Source: Apostichopus japonicus
Lineage: Eukaryota; Echinodermata; Holothuroidea; Aspidochirotida; Stichopodidae
Direction of reading: 5' to 3'
Assembly (NCBI RefSeq): GCF_037975245.1
Contig: NC_092579.1
Span: 16,020,178 to 16,084,177 of the forward strand
Length of the DNA: 64,000 bases
The notes beneath the pieces were generated by a model. The model did no database searches. It was not told where the DNA came from and saw nothing but the letters and a program-made list of their open reading frames with translations. This document shows positions 1 to 11,944 of this stretch, in pieces. Every line of letters begins with the position of its first letter. Position 1 is the stretch's first letter. A program made the translations under genes and the position numbers.

Positions 1-246
1 CATTACTACAACACCATCCATGCACAACTTTCCGTAAATACGGCTTCAAACGCCAGAAATTCGCTGTCAAAGTATTCCCCAGAGACCTCTCGAGCTGCCA
101 CTCGTAAAAAAAAGCAAAGCTGCCCACCGCAGTTCATCTGACGTCATCAAAGGAACCATTTCAGCCAAAGCCGACTCCCCGCTGTTTACCGATACGGCGT
201 TACACAGTTTACTACATGTAACCACAACACTCTTCTCATCAATTGA

Positions 247-480
247 AAATGTCTTCTCCCGAATCTTCCGATTCAGAGGAAATCTCTCAGGACATTCGTA
301 AGCTTTGACGAAAATTATTTTTTTGAGGAAGAAGAGGAGGAAATAGTTTTCGAGGGTGATGAAGATAATATCGGTGTCTTTCCCTATCAATTGAGCCCCT
401 TGCAGAAGAATTGTAAAACGATCCCGGTGGCCGAGACGCGTTGCTGCCGATCGAAGTCCCCGAGCAGAACGGTTGGACGA
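247..480 (+). pseudogene. Frameshifted acidic coding relic
   Basis: An ATG at 247 opens a 19-codon Ser/Glu-rich reading frame that ends in TGA. A second frame overlapping its end continues as an acidic stretch (runs of Glu and Asp, then the motif FPYQLSP) and stops near 484. Together they look like the N-terminus of a protein broken by a frameshift. An acidic lead followed by a PYxFEP-like motif recalls proteins with a P2X7-intracellular-like zinc domain, which are often multiplied in marine invertebrates. The match is weak and the domain itself is absent. It could also be chance. Confidence 0.18.
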
Positions 481-993
481 CCCTGAACCGAAACTGGTCG
501 GTTGAGCATAAACAAAACCACCGTTATTAAGACCATCATATGATTTAAATTATCTCGAATGTCGATGATCCTGCTACTTAACTTCGTAGCGAAGCTTCTA
601 GAATTTTGTGTCTTACAGTGCAAGGAAAATGTGACATTCTGTACATTGCAACCCTATAGTACTAGTAGTGGTAACATGGGGTCTAGACCTAACTAATAGA
701 CGTTGTATAACAGGCTAGCCAGTGTAATTGTATCATCCAACTGTTACGTAAAATCACAACACAACGCCAGTTTTACCACAAAAGAAAACTTGCAGATCTA
801 GTATTGATTGTTCTTAAACCAACTGGCTTTAAAATTTGTGCGAAATATTAGGTAACCATAAAAAAAATCGTCATTTGCTGTATCAAGGAGGCCTAGGTTA
901 TGGTCATAACAAGTAATTTGGCAACAGTATAGGCCTACAGGCACTCGTAACGTTTTGTATGCGTAGTGTTTTGAGCGAGTCGTGTTCAAATTC

Positions 994-1083
994 TTCGATT
1001 TTGTCATCTTTTGGAAAAGCTTGCAGTAGAAATCCGTCTTTACTTGTGGTGGAGCAACCTGATACCACATATCGGCTCGGCAT
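994..1083 (-). pseudogene. Degenerate THAP-domain N-terminus
   Basis: On the minus strand an ATG at 1083 opens with MPSRYVVSGCS, then a Lys-Asp-Gly, and QAFPKDDK about 15 residues later. This is the layout of the start of a THAP zinc finger (C-x-V-x-G-C then F-P-K-D), a DNA-binding domain found in host factors and P-element-type transposases. The first zinc-ligand Cys is Tyr (TAT, one change from TGT). After FPKDDK the expected Trp and the second Cys/His pair are not found. It is read as a fragment of a dead THAP gene or transposon, not a working gene. The frame is open from 1092 to 904. Confidence 0.3.
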
Positions 1084-1413
1084 TTTTAACATTTACGAGA
1101 TAAATTTACGTAAAAACAAACTCCAAACACCAAATCTCAATTACTACGGAGCAATGCAACAGTGTAATGGTGTGTGTTCTCAGACGTTTAAGAATGTAAA
1201 CATAGCGTCTCGGAAGTGAGCTGAGTTCCTCGACTGACGTCACGCCGCGTTACCGTAAATACAACAATTTTTAGAAAGTTTTTATTACCCTCGAATTTTT
1301 GATCGTTTATTCCTCGAGAATGCAAGCTTCGTTTGACACAAATTGGGTATCATTGGAAAGCTACGAGTGTACAGAATACGACGATAAAGAATTTTTTTTT
1401 CATTTCATAACCT

Positions 1414-1898
1414 CTTTAAGGATTTCTATCAACGAAAATCGAAATCACTCAACTGTATTCGTTTTTCATAAGTGTATAGTTCCTCAGAAATGTAATGATC
1501 ACAAAAGATTTATTGTTCTGTGACTAGGCTACGCAACGTACGACTGGTCCCAGAGAGTAGTGGTATTATATTGAGGCTATGTTGGTTATATTTTAGAGAG
1601 TAAAGATTTCCAAATGCTAAGAAAATGTACAAACCTGGGGGGCGGGGGAGGGGGAGGGTGTTAAAGCTTAAAAAAACACAATTTGATCAGTATATACCTG
1701 AAATGTATTCAAATTCATGAGATATGTAACTCTGCTTATCTGCAAAAAGTTTAGGTTGCCTGCTGTATCGTTGCTAGTAATAATTGAAGGTGCGTCAATT
1801 ATAAAGGTTCGTCAATTATTTCGCCTTTACTATATAGTAAAGGCGAAAAACAAAGACAGTTGAGTGATTTCGATTTTGCGTTGATAGACATCCTTAAG
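1414..1898. mobile_element. Inverted-repeat element with 55-bp arms
   Basis: Bases 1414-1468 and 1844-1898 are imperfect inverted copies about 55 bp long; the shared core reads CAGTTGAGTGATTTCGATTT on one strand. A perfect 26-bp palindrome (1821-1846) lies at the inner edge of the right arm. No coding capacity is visible between the arms. This is the shape of a MITE or foldback element. Outer boundaries and a target duplication were not resolved. Confidence 0.5.
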
Positions 1899-2594
1899 TG
1901 CATCAAATTTTGAGCCAGCTCATCATGCTACTACTGTACTAGATCATACTTCATAGATGTAATTCTTTACAATTAAGGAATGATCTAGCATAGAGGTTTG
2001 GATCATGGCTACATACGTTATAAGTATTGGATCACGCAGGGAAACTTATCCTGAAATTGTGTTTGCAATTATGCATGAAGACTACAAAGCACAAAAGCTT
2101 CACAAAATCAGATATGTACAGTATACCCGTATATATATGGACTTGGATCTGATAACAAAGTGTGAATGATAGCAGATCTGCTATTTGATTCTTGTTTTTA
2201 TAGTGTTACAGATTTAGGCATATTCCATAGTTTTAATTACATGTTGATAGCTCTTTAGTATTGTGGTAGTTGCCTGTGCATCACACAAAATACAATTAAC
2301 CTGAATGTTTAGTGCTGCTTAATTAGTTCCATTGTGCAAAACGTGTATAAGTGATGTGTACTTATATGTTGCAATCAACAACAATACAAAAAGGTGAGAA
2401 AGGAAGTGACAAAATTGAATGCCGTAAAATCATTAGTAGGCCGCGAGGTCTCTCCCTGTAGAGAAGATAAAGTTTTAAATGAAGATTTAACGATAAAGAC
2501 TTGGGAAGAAAAAAGATGAAAAGCAGAACCAGACATAATTTCATTGCAAAATAACTTTTAATGACCAGTTCCATCACATGTATTCTATCCAAAG

Positions 2595-5500
2595 GATTAG
2601 CATCAGTGGAATTAATCACAAATGAACGCCCAGCTGTTGGTAACTGTTCAGTGGTGCCAAGCAACGGTACTGCTCTGGAGACAGAATTCAATGTCTTCTG
2701 TGAGGATTGGACGGATCCGGACATGCCGCTGAACTACAGATTTGCACAGCGACTGAGGGCCTCGGACGCATGGACGTGGATCTACAGTGGTATGATGAAC
2801 TTTAATTGTTTGTAATTTGAATTTGAACCATAGGTCAAGTAGCTGGTTCAATGATATTACTGTATGTAACCATATAAATCTCATCTACATCAGAGCCAAC
2901 CTTTCTCAGAAGAACAGCAAAAGCCAACCATTGTGTTTGCCTTCACTGCAGTATATGGAAAAGTTTACATCTCAAAAATAAAGCTAACTTCAAACAACCA
3001 ATTCAAAAACTTTAAAAGGAGCTGCCATGGTGTAAAGATGAGGTTTTTAGTCAGAGTATGGAACATAAATTTATCTTTCCCAAGGAAGACTTGCATTGCC
3101 TATAATTAAAATATTCCTTTTAACATTTGTGACATACCAAATGTAATGTCAATTAAAGTAAAAGTTGTTTTTATTTGTTCTTGTTCACAGGTGAAAAAGC
3201 CTACATGGATGCAGCCACTATTTTCCCTCAAGGCTATGAGAGTGAAGACTATCAAGTGTATATTCTTGTCCGAGTCAGTGACTTCATTGGTTCCTATTCA
3301 GATCTTGAAATCAGCGCGCAGGTAAAAATGGACAGCACAGTGCAACATAATTTGTTGTAGTACTTGAAAATGAAAATGAACAAAAAAAGTAATTGAACTA
3401 GTTTTATAATTAAAAATGGAATATTCATTGGTAAGATAAATGATCATTGATATGGTTTCCTCACTGTTTAGAGAAAATATGCATTAATTATCAGTATGTT
3501 TGAACAGTAAAGTTTGCTCGAGGTTGCAGTATTCAAGTAATTGCAGTTGGTGCAGACACAAAGGGATTGCACGTATGACAATTGAGAAATTTGAAGCAAC
3601 AACAAACTTGTTGAGATGGAACGACAAAAAGTGATAACATTGTCTTTTTGCCAGCAGAACTTTTTACACTGATTAAGGGCTTGGGGTGGCAAACTGAAAT
3701 AAGGGTCCTGCTTCTCTTTGTCAAAAGGAAGAGGACCACTCTAGTAACATCAGACAAAGTTGTAAGATAGCAATTGAATCTTGCAAAATTTGAAATTGAT
3801 AAAGGCATTCTAAATTCCAGGTGCATAGTTTTGTAGGATGCATAAAAGAACCATATATAAAGAATACCATCAGCTTGCCTCTTCTCTTTGTTGGAAGTAT
3901 TGAAGGGAGGGGAGGGGGGTAGGAGAGAACCCTGGCCCAAATATTTAGAGAGGTTAGAGGCACAATATACAGACCACTTTGTTATAATCTCGAGTGATTA
4001 ATAAACCTGATATCTTTCCAAGGTTGTACCACCTGCTCTGAGTGAAGCAGCTATGACCGAGAAGCTTCAGAATTTGACCGGGGAGGACAGCCCGATGGCA
4101 GATATGATCGCAGCCGGTGATGCAGCCGGAGCAGCGAATATCGTGGCAGCATGTGCTGGAATGTTGAATGTGGCTGCTTCAACATCTAATGAAGTCGCAA
4201 GGAGAAGAAGGAGAGACATAGAGGATGAGATCCAGGCACTAGGTTTGTCCTTTATTAAAACTTTGATTGCTTCCTTTATTTATATTTCTTTTTGCTTATC
4301 AGTTTTTCCTTAAATTTTGTCTTTTGTAGTGTTTGTGTGTGTGTGTGTGTCTCTTTTACTCTTTGGATTTAATTGAAGATGTATGCTTAAGTTTTATGAA
4401 TATTGTTAAACTTCGTAATATTTCAAAAGGATCATAGTAAGATGTAAAATATTTCTGCATATTTACAATTATGGCAAGACGTGAAACGGAGTTTAAGAGC
4501 TTAAGGGTTGAAAACTGTGAGCAGTTTTAATTAATTAGCTGGATCACTATATCCCGAAAAACTTTATGTTTCATGCTAATAAAGATTTAATACTGATTTA
4601 TTAGTCTGGTGTTTTCAAAGTCACAAACAGTGCTTACATGTGAAGTACTACTTACTCACTATATCTCACTGAACCTCTCTGATTTGAAGGCTGTTTGAGG
4701 CTTCTAGCTGCATGCTATCAATGCTATTCAAGGTGACAATATTGTGCAATGAAAACCTTTTTGGTATTTTGGCTTTTTTTCTGTCTTTCTTGAAGATACT
4801 GCTGAAATGACAGATGAAGAACGGGAAGCTTACATTGCAGAACAGAATCGGCTAGCGGCAGAGGCAGAAGCCGCAGAAGCAGCTGCAAGAGCTGAGCGTG
4901 AAGGGGTGAGTTTGGTGTATTAACTGGCTTACATCGGGGAACTCCTTACCTTGCCGAACACGAAAGGAAGGAAAAACCCTTTCCCAACTTATCCAGGGTG
5001 GAAAAAGGGGTCCCAAAGTGACTAAACAGGAGCAAACTCACCAAAACGTGAGATACAAAGTCTTCAATTGAGCTGAGCGGATGAATTTCTCTCATCAAAA
5101 CCCTCGATGCAGACTTGCAACTGTTCACAGCGCAAGTCACAGGAAAAGCATGACCAGACCAAGGCACCGGATCTGGCCAGATAGAGCTGGCTAGACCGGC
5201 TCCCCTTTGCAGGCTACAGTATAGTTGGTGGTAGCTTTTTTTTGTGAGTTGAGTGCCGATGGCGCCGGAAAATACATAATTAATTTGTCCAGAAGGTAAG
5301 TCGTTCCCTCGTTAGTAGCCCCACTAATCAAGTGGGGAAAATTCAGGGCTGTCAACATTGCTGGGGAGTGACTTAATTAGCTGAATGTTTCAACAGTTTA
5401 AAGTGCTGCGGAGTGACACATCGAAATGTATTCTATAGGGTTGAGGAGCAATTTATGTGAACAGATTACCATTGTGTTGAGGTGTGGAGGTATAGAACCT

Positions 5501-8500
5501 ATCAATGTTTGGGCTGAGGGGTGAACTGGTTTTATGGATCTGTATATAATATTTTAATATGCGCTGAGGGACAAGTTTTCTTTATTAAATGAAGTGTTTG
5601 AGGGCTGATTTGCAAGGAAACTTAATTCACTGAATGTATCAAATTGTGTGTGGGCGTGAGTGTACAGGATGATTCTGGTTTGAAGTAGAAGCAGTGTGTT
5701 TGGGCTGCACATGAATATCATATGATAATTTTGACATAGTTTAGTGTATTGAATGTGTGTTTCTAATGTTTTAGTTAAATTTTATTAAATATATTCAGTG
5801 ACTTAAGTGATAAAACCTTTGAAGCTGAATACGAATGTACAAATATTGAACAAGTCATTATTGTAACTTTGGTTCCAGATGCGAGAGTCCATGGTACAAG
5901 CTTTGTCACTAGCATCACCAAATAACGTTGGTTCCATGAAGCAGATGGCTTCAGCATTTGTACAAGCTACTGCAGAAACTACAGAAATAACAACCTCATC
6001 AGCGGTAAGTCTCATGCATATCCAGTTTGTTGCATAATATTATGCAGAATTCAGTTTGTTCAGCCAGTAGATGTGCAACAGCTTCAGCATGCAGGAAGGC
6101 TTATGCATATTCAGTGTCTTGTATATTCAAATTAAGCCAGTAGATACACAAACTCATCAGGCTTAGTGAAATCTCCTATATATGTACAGGGGTGTGCCCA
6201 GGATTTCCTAAGTGCCGGGTAAACTGATCGCCGTCATGGGGGAGGGGTCTTAGGGGGAGGGGTGTGAGAAAAATTGAGAAAAAATTTGTCGATTTTTTAA
6301 GGGGCTCAGATTACAAATGCTGGCACTTGTGTAGCTTTTTAAGCACATACACAAGTACTAGTTTTGCTAACAATTTACATTTTAAATTTTTTGTAGTGAA
6401 ATATATTACGTAGGCCCAATTTATGTTGAATATATTGTTAGGAATGTGGGGATTTTAGATGAAAATAGTGCTGGGCGGGATTCACAATTTTTAAGACAGT
6501 GCTGGGTGGTAGTTTAGTCATGGGCACATCCCTGTATATATATTCAATTTGCTCTTATTTTTTTGAAGGATGTATTTGAAGGAAATCATATCCCTCTTGT
6601 TCATGGAAATGCCTTTTCTAGAGTCTTGTCATATTCCCTTGCAATTATTATTATTCTTTTTATCTTTCTTTCTATATCTCTTATTTTCAAACCAGTGTTG
6701 GTCGGAACCTTTTGCCTTTTTAAATTTATTTTTGATAGAGTATTTTCTAGATTCGTTCAGCATTTTGCAATATACATGAGTATCATCCATTATAATCTTG
6801 ATCAATCATTTTTCCCTTCCCCTAAAAGGCTAATACCATGGATACTGGGGTGAGGTTCATGAGCTTGTTAACAGAGCAGGCCGATGAAGCTGGACCTGAT
6901 GAAGTGGAGGAATCTGGCAAGGGCATCATGAGTATGATTGGTAAGAAAGACGTTGTGAATATACATGTTAAATTACTATGAAACTGATTGGTTGGAAGGA
7001 GAATATGAATATGCAAATCAATTGTGACAAGTTTGATTGATAAGAATTAAGAAGATAATTAAATGTGCATGTCATGTTATGAGTATGATTGCTATCGTCC
7101 AGGTGGGATAAATTCTTTTTTTTAATCTTTTCTACATGGTATTTTCAGGGCATGCCTCAAAGTGGTTGTGTTGGTAATATGACCATTAAGAACATCATGT
7201 TCTCTATTTAAGGTCCAGATATGTTCAGATATACACTGTCAGCATGGTTGCTTTATAGCCAATGACTGATTGTTTAAGGAGATAACAAGTTTGGTAAAGA
7301 AGCTAGATGTCACGTCTAATAATGTTCGTTATATTAAATCTGCACGTTATGTTACATGTGGTTGATAATTAGGAGATTATTGGAGACGGTTCTTCATAGA
7401 AAGAGTTTGGGCTGGTAACAGGGAGATAATGAATATACGAGTTGTCATGGTTATGATTGGATTGGCATAGGATTGGAGATATATGTTTTTATTTATTTAT
7501 TAATTTTTTTGCAAAACATTGTTCTTTGTAGAAAATGTTAGTTTGTTTGTATCATTACTTACTTCATCCATGGTGTAAATGCTTTGTATTACAGTGTTAC
7601 ACATGCTGTTTTCAAGTGCTTTACATTTTCTTGTCCTGTTGAGTATATCAATGACAATCTCATGCACAAATGCAGCATTAAGGCACTAGCTGTTTCCTTT
7701 TTCATATACTTCTTAAACATATTATGTTATCCTTTCTCAACGACGTAGTTTTTCATGTGTGTTTAATGATTTGTTGTTAACATTCCTTTAAATACAAATT
7801 CAATTTACAGGTAATGCAATGAATGGTGCCAGGGTTAAAGCTTCCTCTGTGATTTCAGCAGCTAATGGAACTGACGACACAGGAGAGGTTGAAGAAATGA
7901 GGCAACTGGTGAGAAAAGACTCTATGAAAACTACCAAGAATGTCCAAAATAATCCTGTCACCAATGATATGTACCTAAATATTGAACATGTCATGACCTA
8001 AATGCCTAGTCGACAAATGACAGCAATTATCTCCCTCCCTCTTTCCTACCTCCCTCCCTCCATCTTCCCTCCCCTCCCTCCCTCTTTCTTCCCTTCCTCT
8101 CTTCTTCCTCCCTCCCTTCTCCGTCTACCTCCTTCCCCTCTCTATTCCCACCCCCCTCTGACTCCTTCCTGTTCCAACCCACCTTCTAACACCTTCCACA
8201 TCCACCTTTTCCATTTAACAAGACCAGTATCCTCTTCTTGTAAAAAACTTCTTGTGGGACTGGTAACTCTTGAAAGGACACCTGGTAAATTCTCAAAACC
8301 TTTTTAAGTGACCCTGAAAGGAATTTTGCTAGGAAATCATTTTAGTGGCCGGTAAGAAATGAAAATGTTTTTATTGATGAATATGATTTATTCTCAACAG
8401 ACAAAAGACCTAAATGCCCAAACTCAGAGTTTGTCTGGAAGTTTAATGGACACAGTGAATACCAACATGGTCACAGGTCAAGCAGCAGTCACTATGGACT

Positions 8501-8554
8501 CCCCATCGTTAAACCTCACAGTGGACAAATCTTTCACGGAAAGCATGACCAACA
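2595..8554 (+). CDS. REJ tail and juxtaposed helical region (exons 1-8)
   Basis: Exon 1 contains the pattern [20 protein letters not shown], then F-x-V-F-C-E-D-W and PLNYRF. This is the Cys- and Trp-bearing block typical of the C-terminal part of REJ modules in polycystin-1 and sea urchin REJ proteins. Exons 2-3 follow with [11 protein letters not shown] and a Leu/Ala-rich helix. Exon 3 ends in a run of five Arg (ARRRRRD), a possible basic processing site. Exon 4 is almost only Ala and Glu and should form a helix. Exon 5 ([13 protein letters not shown]) matches the segment in REJ proteins where a helix of repeated Ala/Thr precedes the GAIN region. Exons 6-8 are poorly conserved. All of this is predicted to be extracellular. 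Confidence 0.75.
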
Positions 8555-11500
8555 GTAAGTTTTTGTTTATTTGGATATATGTCACTGAATTGCATACTAC
8601 CATTTTAAAAACAGTCACTTCACTTCAAATTATGAAATAAATATTAATTTGTATACCAAAACATATAATAGTGTTTCCTTACAGCTGGGTGGCATTATTT
8701 GAGAGACTGAAGACATTACAGGCACAAGTGTCATTCATTTTGAGATCCAATCTGTAATAATGATTAGATGAAGACTGCATCGGCCTTTAGTGCAAGCCAT
8801 CCATGTTTGACTAGACTTCCAAAACTATGCATGGCTATTTTGTGCCTGTGCTCCTCCCCCATTCCTGCTTCAGTAATTGCCATCATGCACTTATTCATGT
8901 CCCAATATCTGATGGACCTGCACGTGTCCGATCGGACCGGCCACATGTCACTCAAAATCAAAATACTTAAGCACATGTCTGGCCACATGTCACTCAACAT
9001 CTAAAATACTGTAGCACATGTCTGGCCACGTGTCACTCAAATCTCAAATACCGAAACACATGTCCGGCCACATGTCACTCAAATCTCAAATACTGAAGCA
9101 CATGTCCGGCCACATGTCACTCAAAATCTCAAATACTATAGCACATGTCCGTCCACATGTCACTCAAATCTCAAATACTGAAGCACATGTCCGGCCACAT
9201 GTCACTCAAAATCTCAAATACTATAGCACATGTCCGTCCACATGTCACTCAAATCTCAAATACTGTAGCACATGTCGGGCCATGTGTCACTCAGATCTCA
9301 AATACCGAAGCACATGTCGGGCCACATGTTACTCAAAATCTCAAATACTGAAGCAGGTGAAAGCAACCTGTTCGAACATCATGGCAGTGTAGCTGCGAGA
9401 GATTAAAGGTTTCGATAGAACAGAAACAGACTTCTCAATGCACAAGTATACTATGATCGCAGCACCGCTGTCACTTTGTTGCGTATATAATTTGTCGATT
9501 CGCATCGCTCGTCTCAGATCATCAAATGAAGGTATTTTTGCTAACTACCACGTTTTTATTTCTTTCTCAGAAACCTACGGTAGCGAAGGAGGGTCAGGTT
9601 TTAAGCTGGGAAGGGCTACTTCGTTGTTTGGAAGTGGAAACGATACCACCTTATCAGTCGATGCTCAGGTCAGATGATAAACAATTAAAAAGATACTCTA
9701 GGGATAAATTATTGGGTGGAATATGATGAATGAGGAACTTTCATGTTGCCTGCGTCCTGATTAAATTCGCAGTTTAATCTCTACTTAACTCCCTTGAGAT
9801 TATTGCTAGTTGAAATTGTCACGGTTCTTATAATCACTGACCTTGGAGCAAATATGTGTGATGTCATAGTTGCACGAAATATGTTATGGTTATCGCTTTA
9901 TTTAACATTTCCTCTTCCATATCATTCATAAATAAATTTACATCTGGTGTATATCCTCTTAATAGTAAACATTGTTGGCAACTGGGTGTGGAGATGAAAT
10001 AGAATTGGTAAAGACATGCCACCAAAAGTTGTAAAATTTGCAATAACTTTTAGGAAATGACACTTGCGTCAGGAAAAATGAAAAAAAGAAAAAACGTCGA
10101 AATTTCACACGACTCGTGAGAAAACAATTGACACACTTTCTCACGACTCCCAATGGAAGAGAACGACCCAGAAACGATCGTTCTCATTCTCTGCCAAACA
10201 GGTCGTGATGGAAAAGGATAATTCTCGAACATGGTCTAACAGTTCAACTAGCATTCAGGGCGAGACCGCGTCTCTGAACTTCAGAAATGAAACTGGTGGT
10301 ATCATGATCATCGAGGATCTGGAGGAACCCATCGAGATATGGGTCCGGAGGACCGAGGATCAGGCAGATTTCTCATCGATTCCGACCCTGGTGAACGTGA
10401 CAACTCCAGTTTACGAAGAGATGATCATTCATATCATCGGTGAGGTTCAGAAACTATCTGAAGAATACAAAGTGATACATACTGTCCATTGGAATTAAGG
10501 GACCTCCTCCCCCCTCCCTCTCTGACTCTAGTATGCAAGACCCCCCTCTCTCTGACCCTAGTATGCAAGAAAGGCCAAAATAACGGTCACTCATGTTTCA
10601 ACAAAGAGAGGCAATTGTCGTGAAAAGTGAAATACTGTATTTAATCAGGTCGTCCACAGGATTATGTAGTCGATGAAAGTCCCAAAATTTTGCCTCCATC
10701 AATTTATATATGATTTATTAGAAGTGAGGGTTACATGCAGGCCAAGGTTTCCAAAGTTTAAACAGCCCTATGTGCAGCAGCATGACAGCTCAGAAACTTA
10801 CTTGATTCTCCAGGGATAAGTTTGCTTTAATAAATGAAGTGTTTGAGGGCTGAACTTGCAAGTAAAATTAATTCACTGAATGTATCAACTTGTAAATTTT
10901 TTTGAAGGGCAGTTGATTTTCAAAGCAGTTCCCCTGCCCCCCCCTCCCTTTTTCCAGAAAGTGTGTTTGTCTTCACTGTGAGTCTTCTATGTATGTGAAT
11001 AACTCTAGTCCTACTAATGGCTAGAGCTATATGTACACTACCTCTTGATCATACAGGTGTCAATCAACTTCAGACCAGAATCAACATCCCACTGTATATT
11101 ATACTAGAAGGTATTGTAGTTATGCTGACCGTACAGGGTTTGGTGCTGTATTCCATGCCCTAGAGAAAAAATTCATAGTTATATTTATGTGGTATATTGT
11201 TTTTGATTTACATTTTTTCCCCTTCCATTTCCACAACCATTAGATGTGTCCTTATATTGAGAATGGGTATAGGGTTATGCAGTCGTGTTAGAAAAAGCAT
11301 AAATACTAATTAACCCTGCAAGGAGCATGTCCGTTCTTTTCCCTCATTTAATCTTTCCCAATTCCCTTTACTTTAAAATTGGTATTAGGTCAGATTGGTA
11401 CTGTGCTTTGAAATGGATTTGCATAAAGGTTTAGTATTTCACTCCTGACGTTAAGTTTTGTATTTCCTCCCCGACGACCATTAGATGTGGCTCCATACTC

Positions 11501-11768
11501 AAGTCTCCACCTAGAGGTTAAAGCCAAAGAATGGAACGGGACCCGAGCTGATAATGTTACCTTTAACGTATACATCAGGATTGGCAAGGCCCCAACCATT
11601 GACATCTATGACTTCAACTGTACCCTTCCACACCGATACGAAGCCTGGGAATTGGTGAATAGGTCCGTCGACGAGTTTCCCGAACCAAACACGTGCTTCA
11701 TGAGTAACACCCTGTTAGACAGGTACATATGACCTGACAAATCTGCTATATCTATATAGATACATACA

Positions 11769-11820
<52 letters not shown>

Positions 11821-11823
11821 GTT

Positions 11824-11876
<53 letters not shown>

Positions 11877-11879
11877 GTT

Positions 11880-11944
<65 letters not shown>

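Larger units (their letters stand above)
1..2594. other. 5' flank or long intron without recognised exons
   Basis: Apart from the relics and the inverted-repeat element listed separately, I see no exon with REJ-like or other family character here. A G-rich run lies near 1638-1660. The first recognised polycystin exon starts mid-domain, so this stretch is either an intron of that gene or contains exons I cannot recognise. The large reading frames near 2362-2884 on the minus strand are antisense to the first exon. Confidence 0.5.

Noticed and set aside
2362-2884. Minus-strand genes opposite the first polycystin exon
   Set aside because: These are antisense shadows of a coding exon, without motifs or splice sites of their own.
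9018-9392. Frame with repeated [10 protein letters not shown]-type residues
   Set aside because: It is the product of the 42-bp repeat in intron 8, without splice support.
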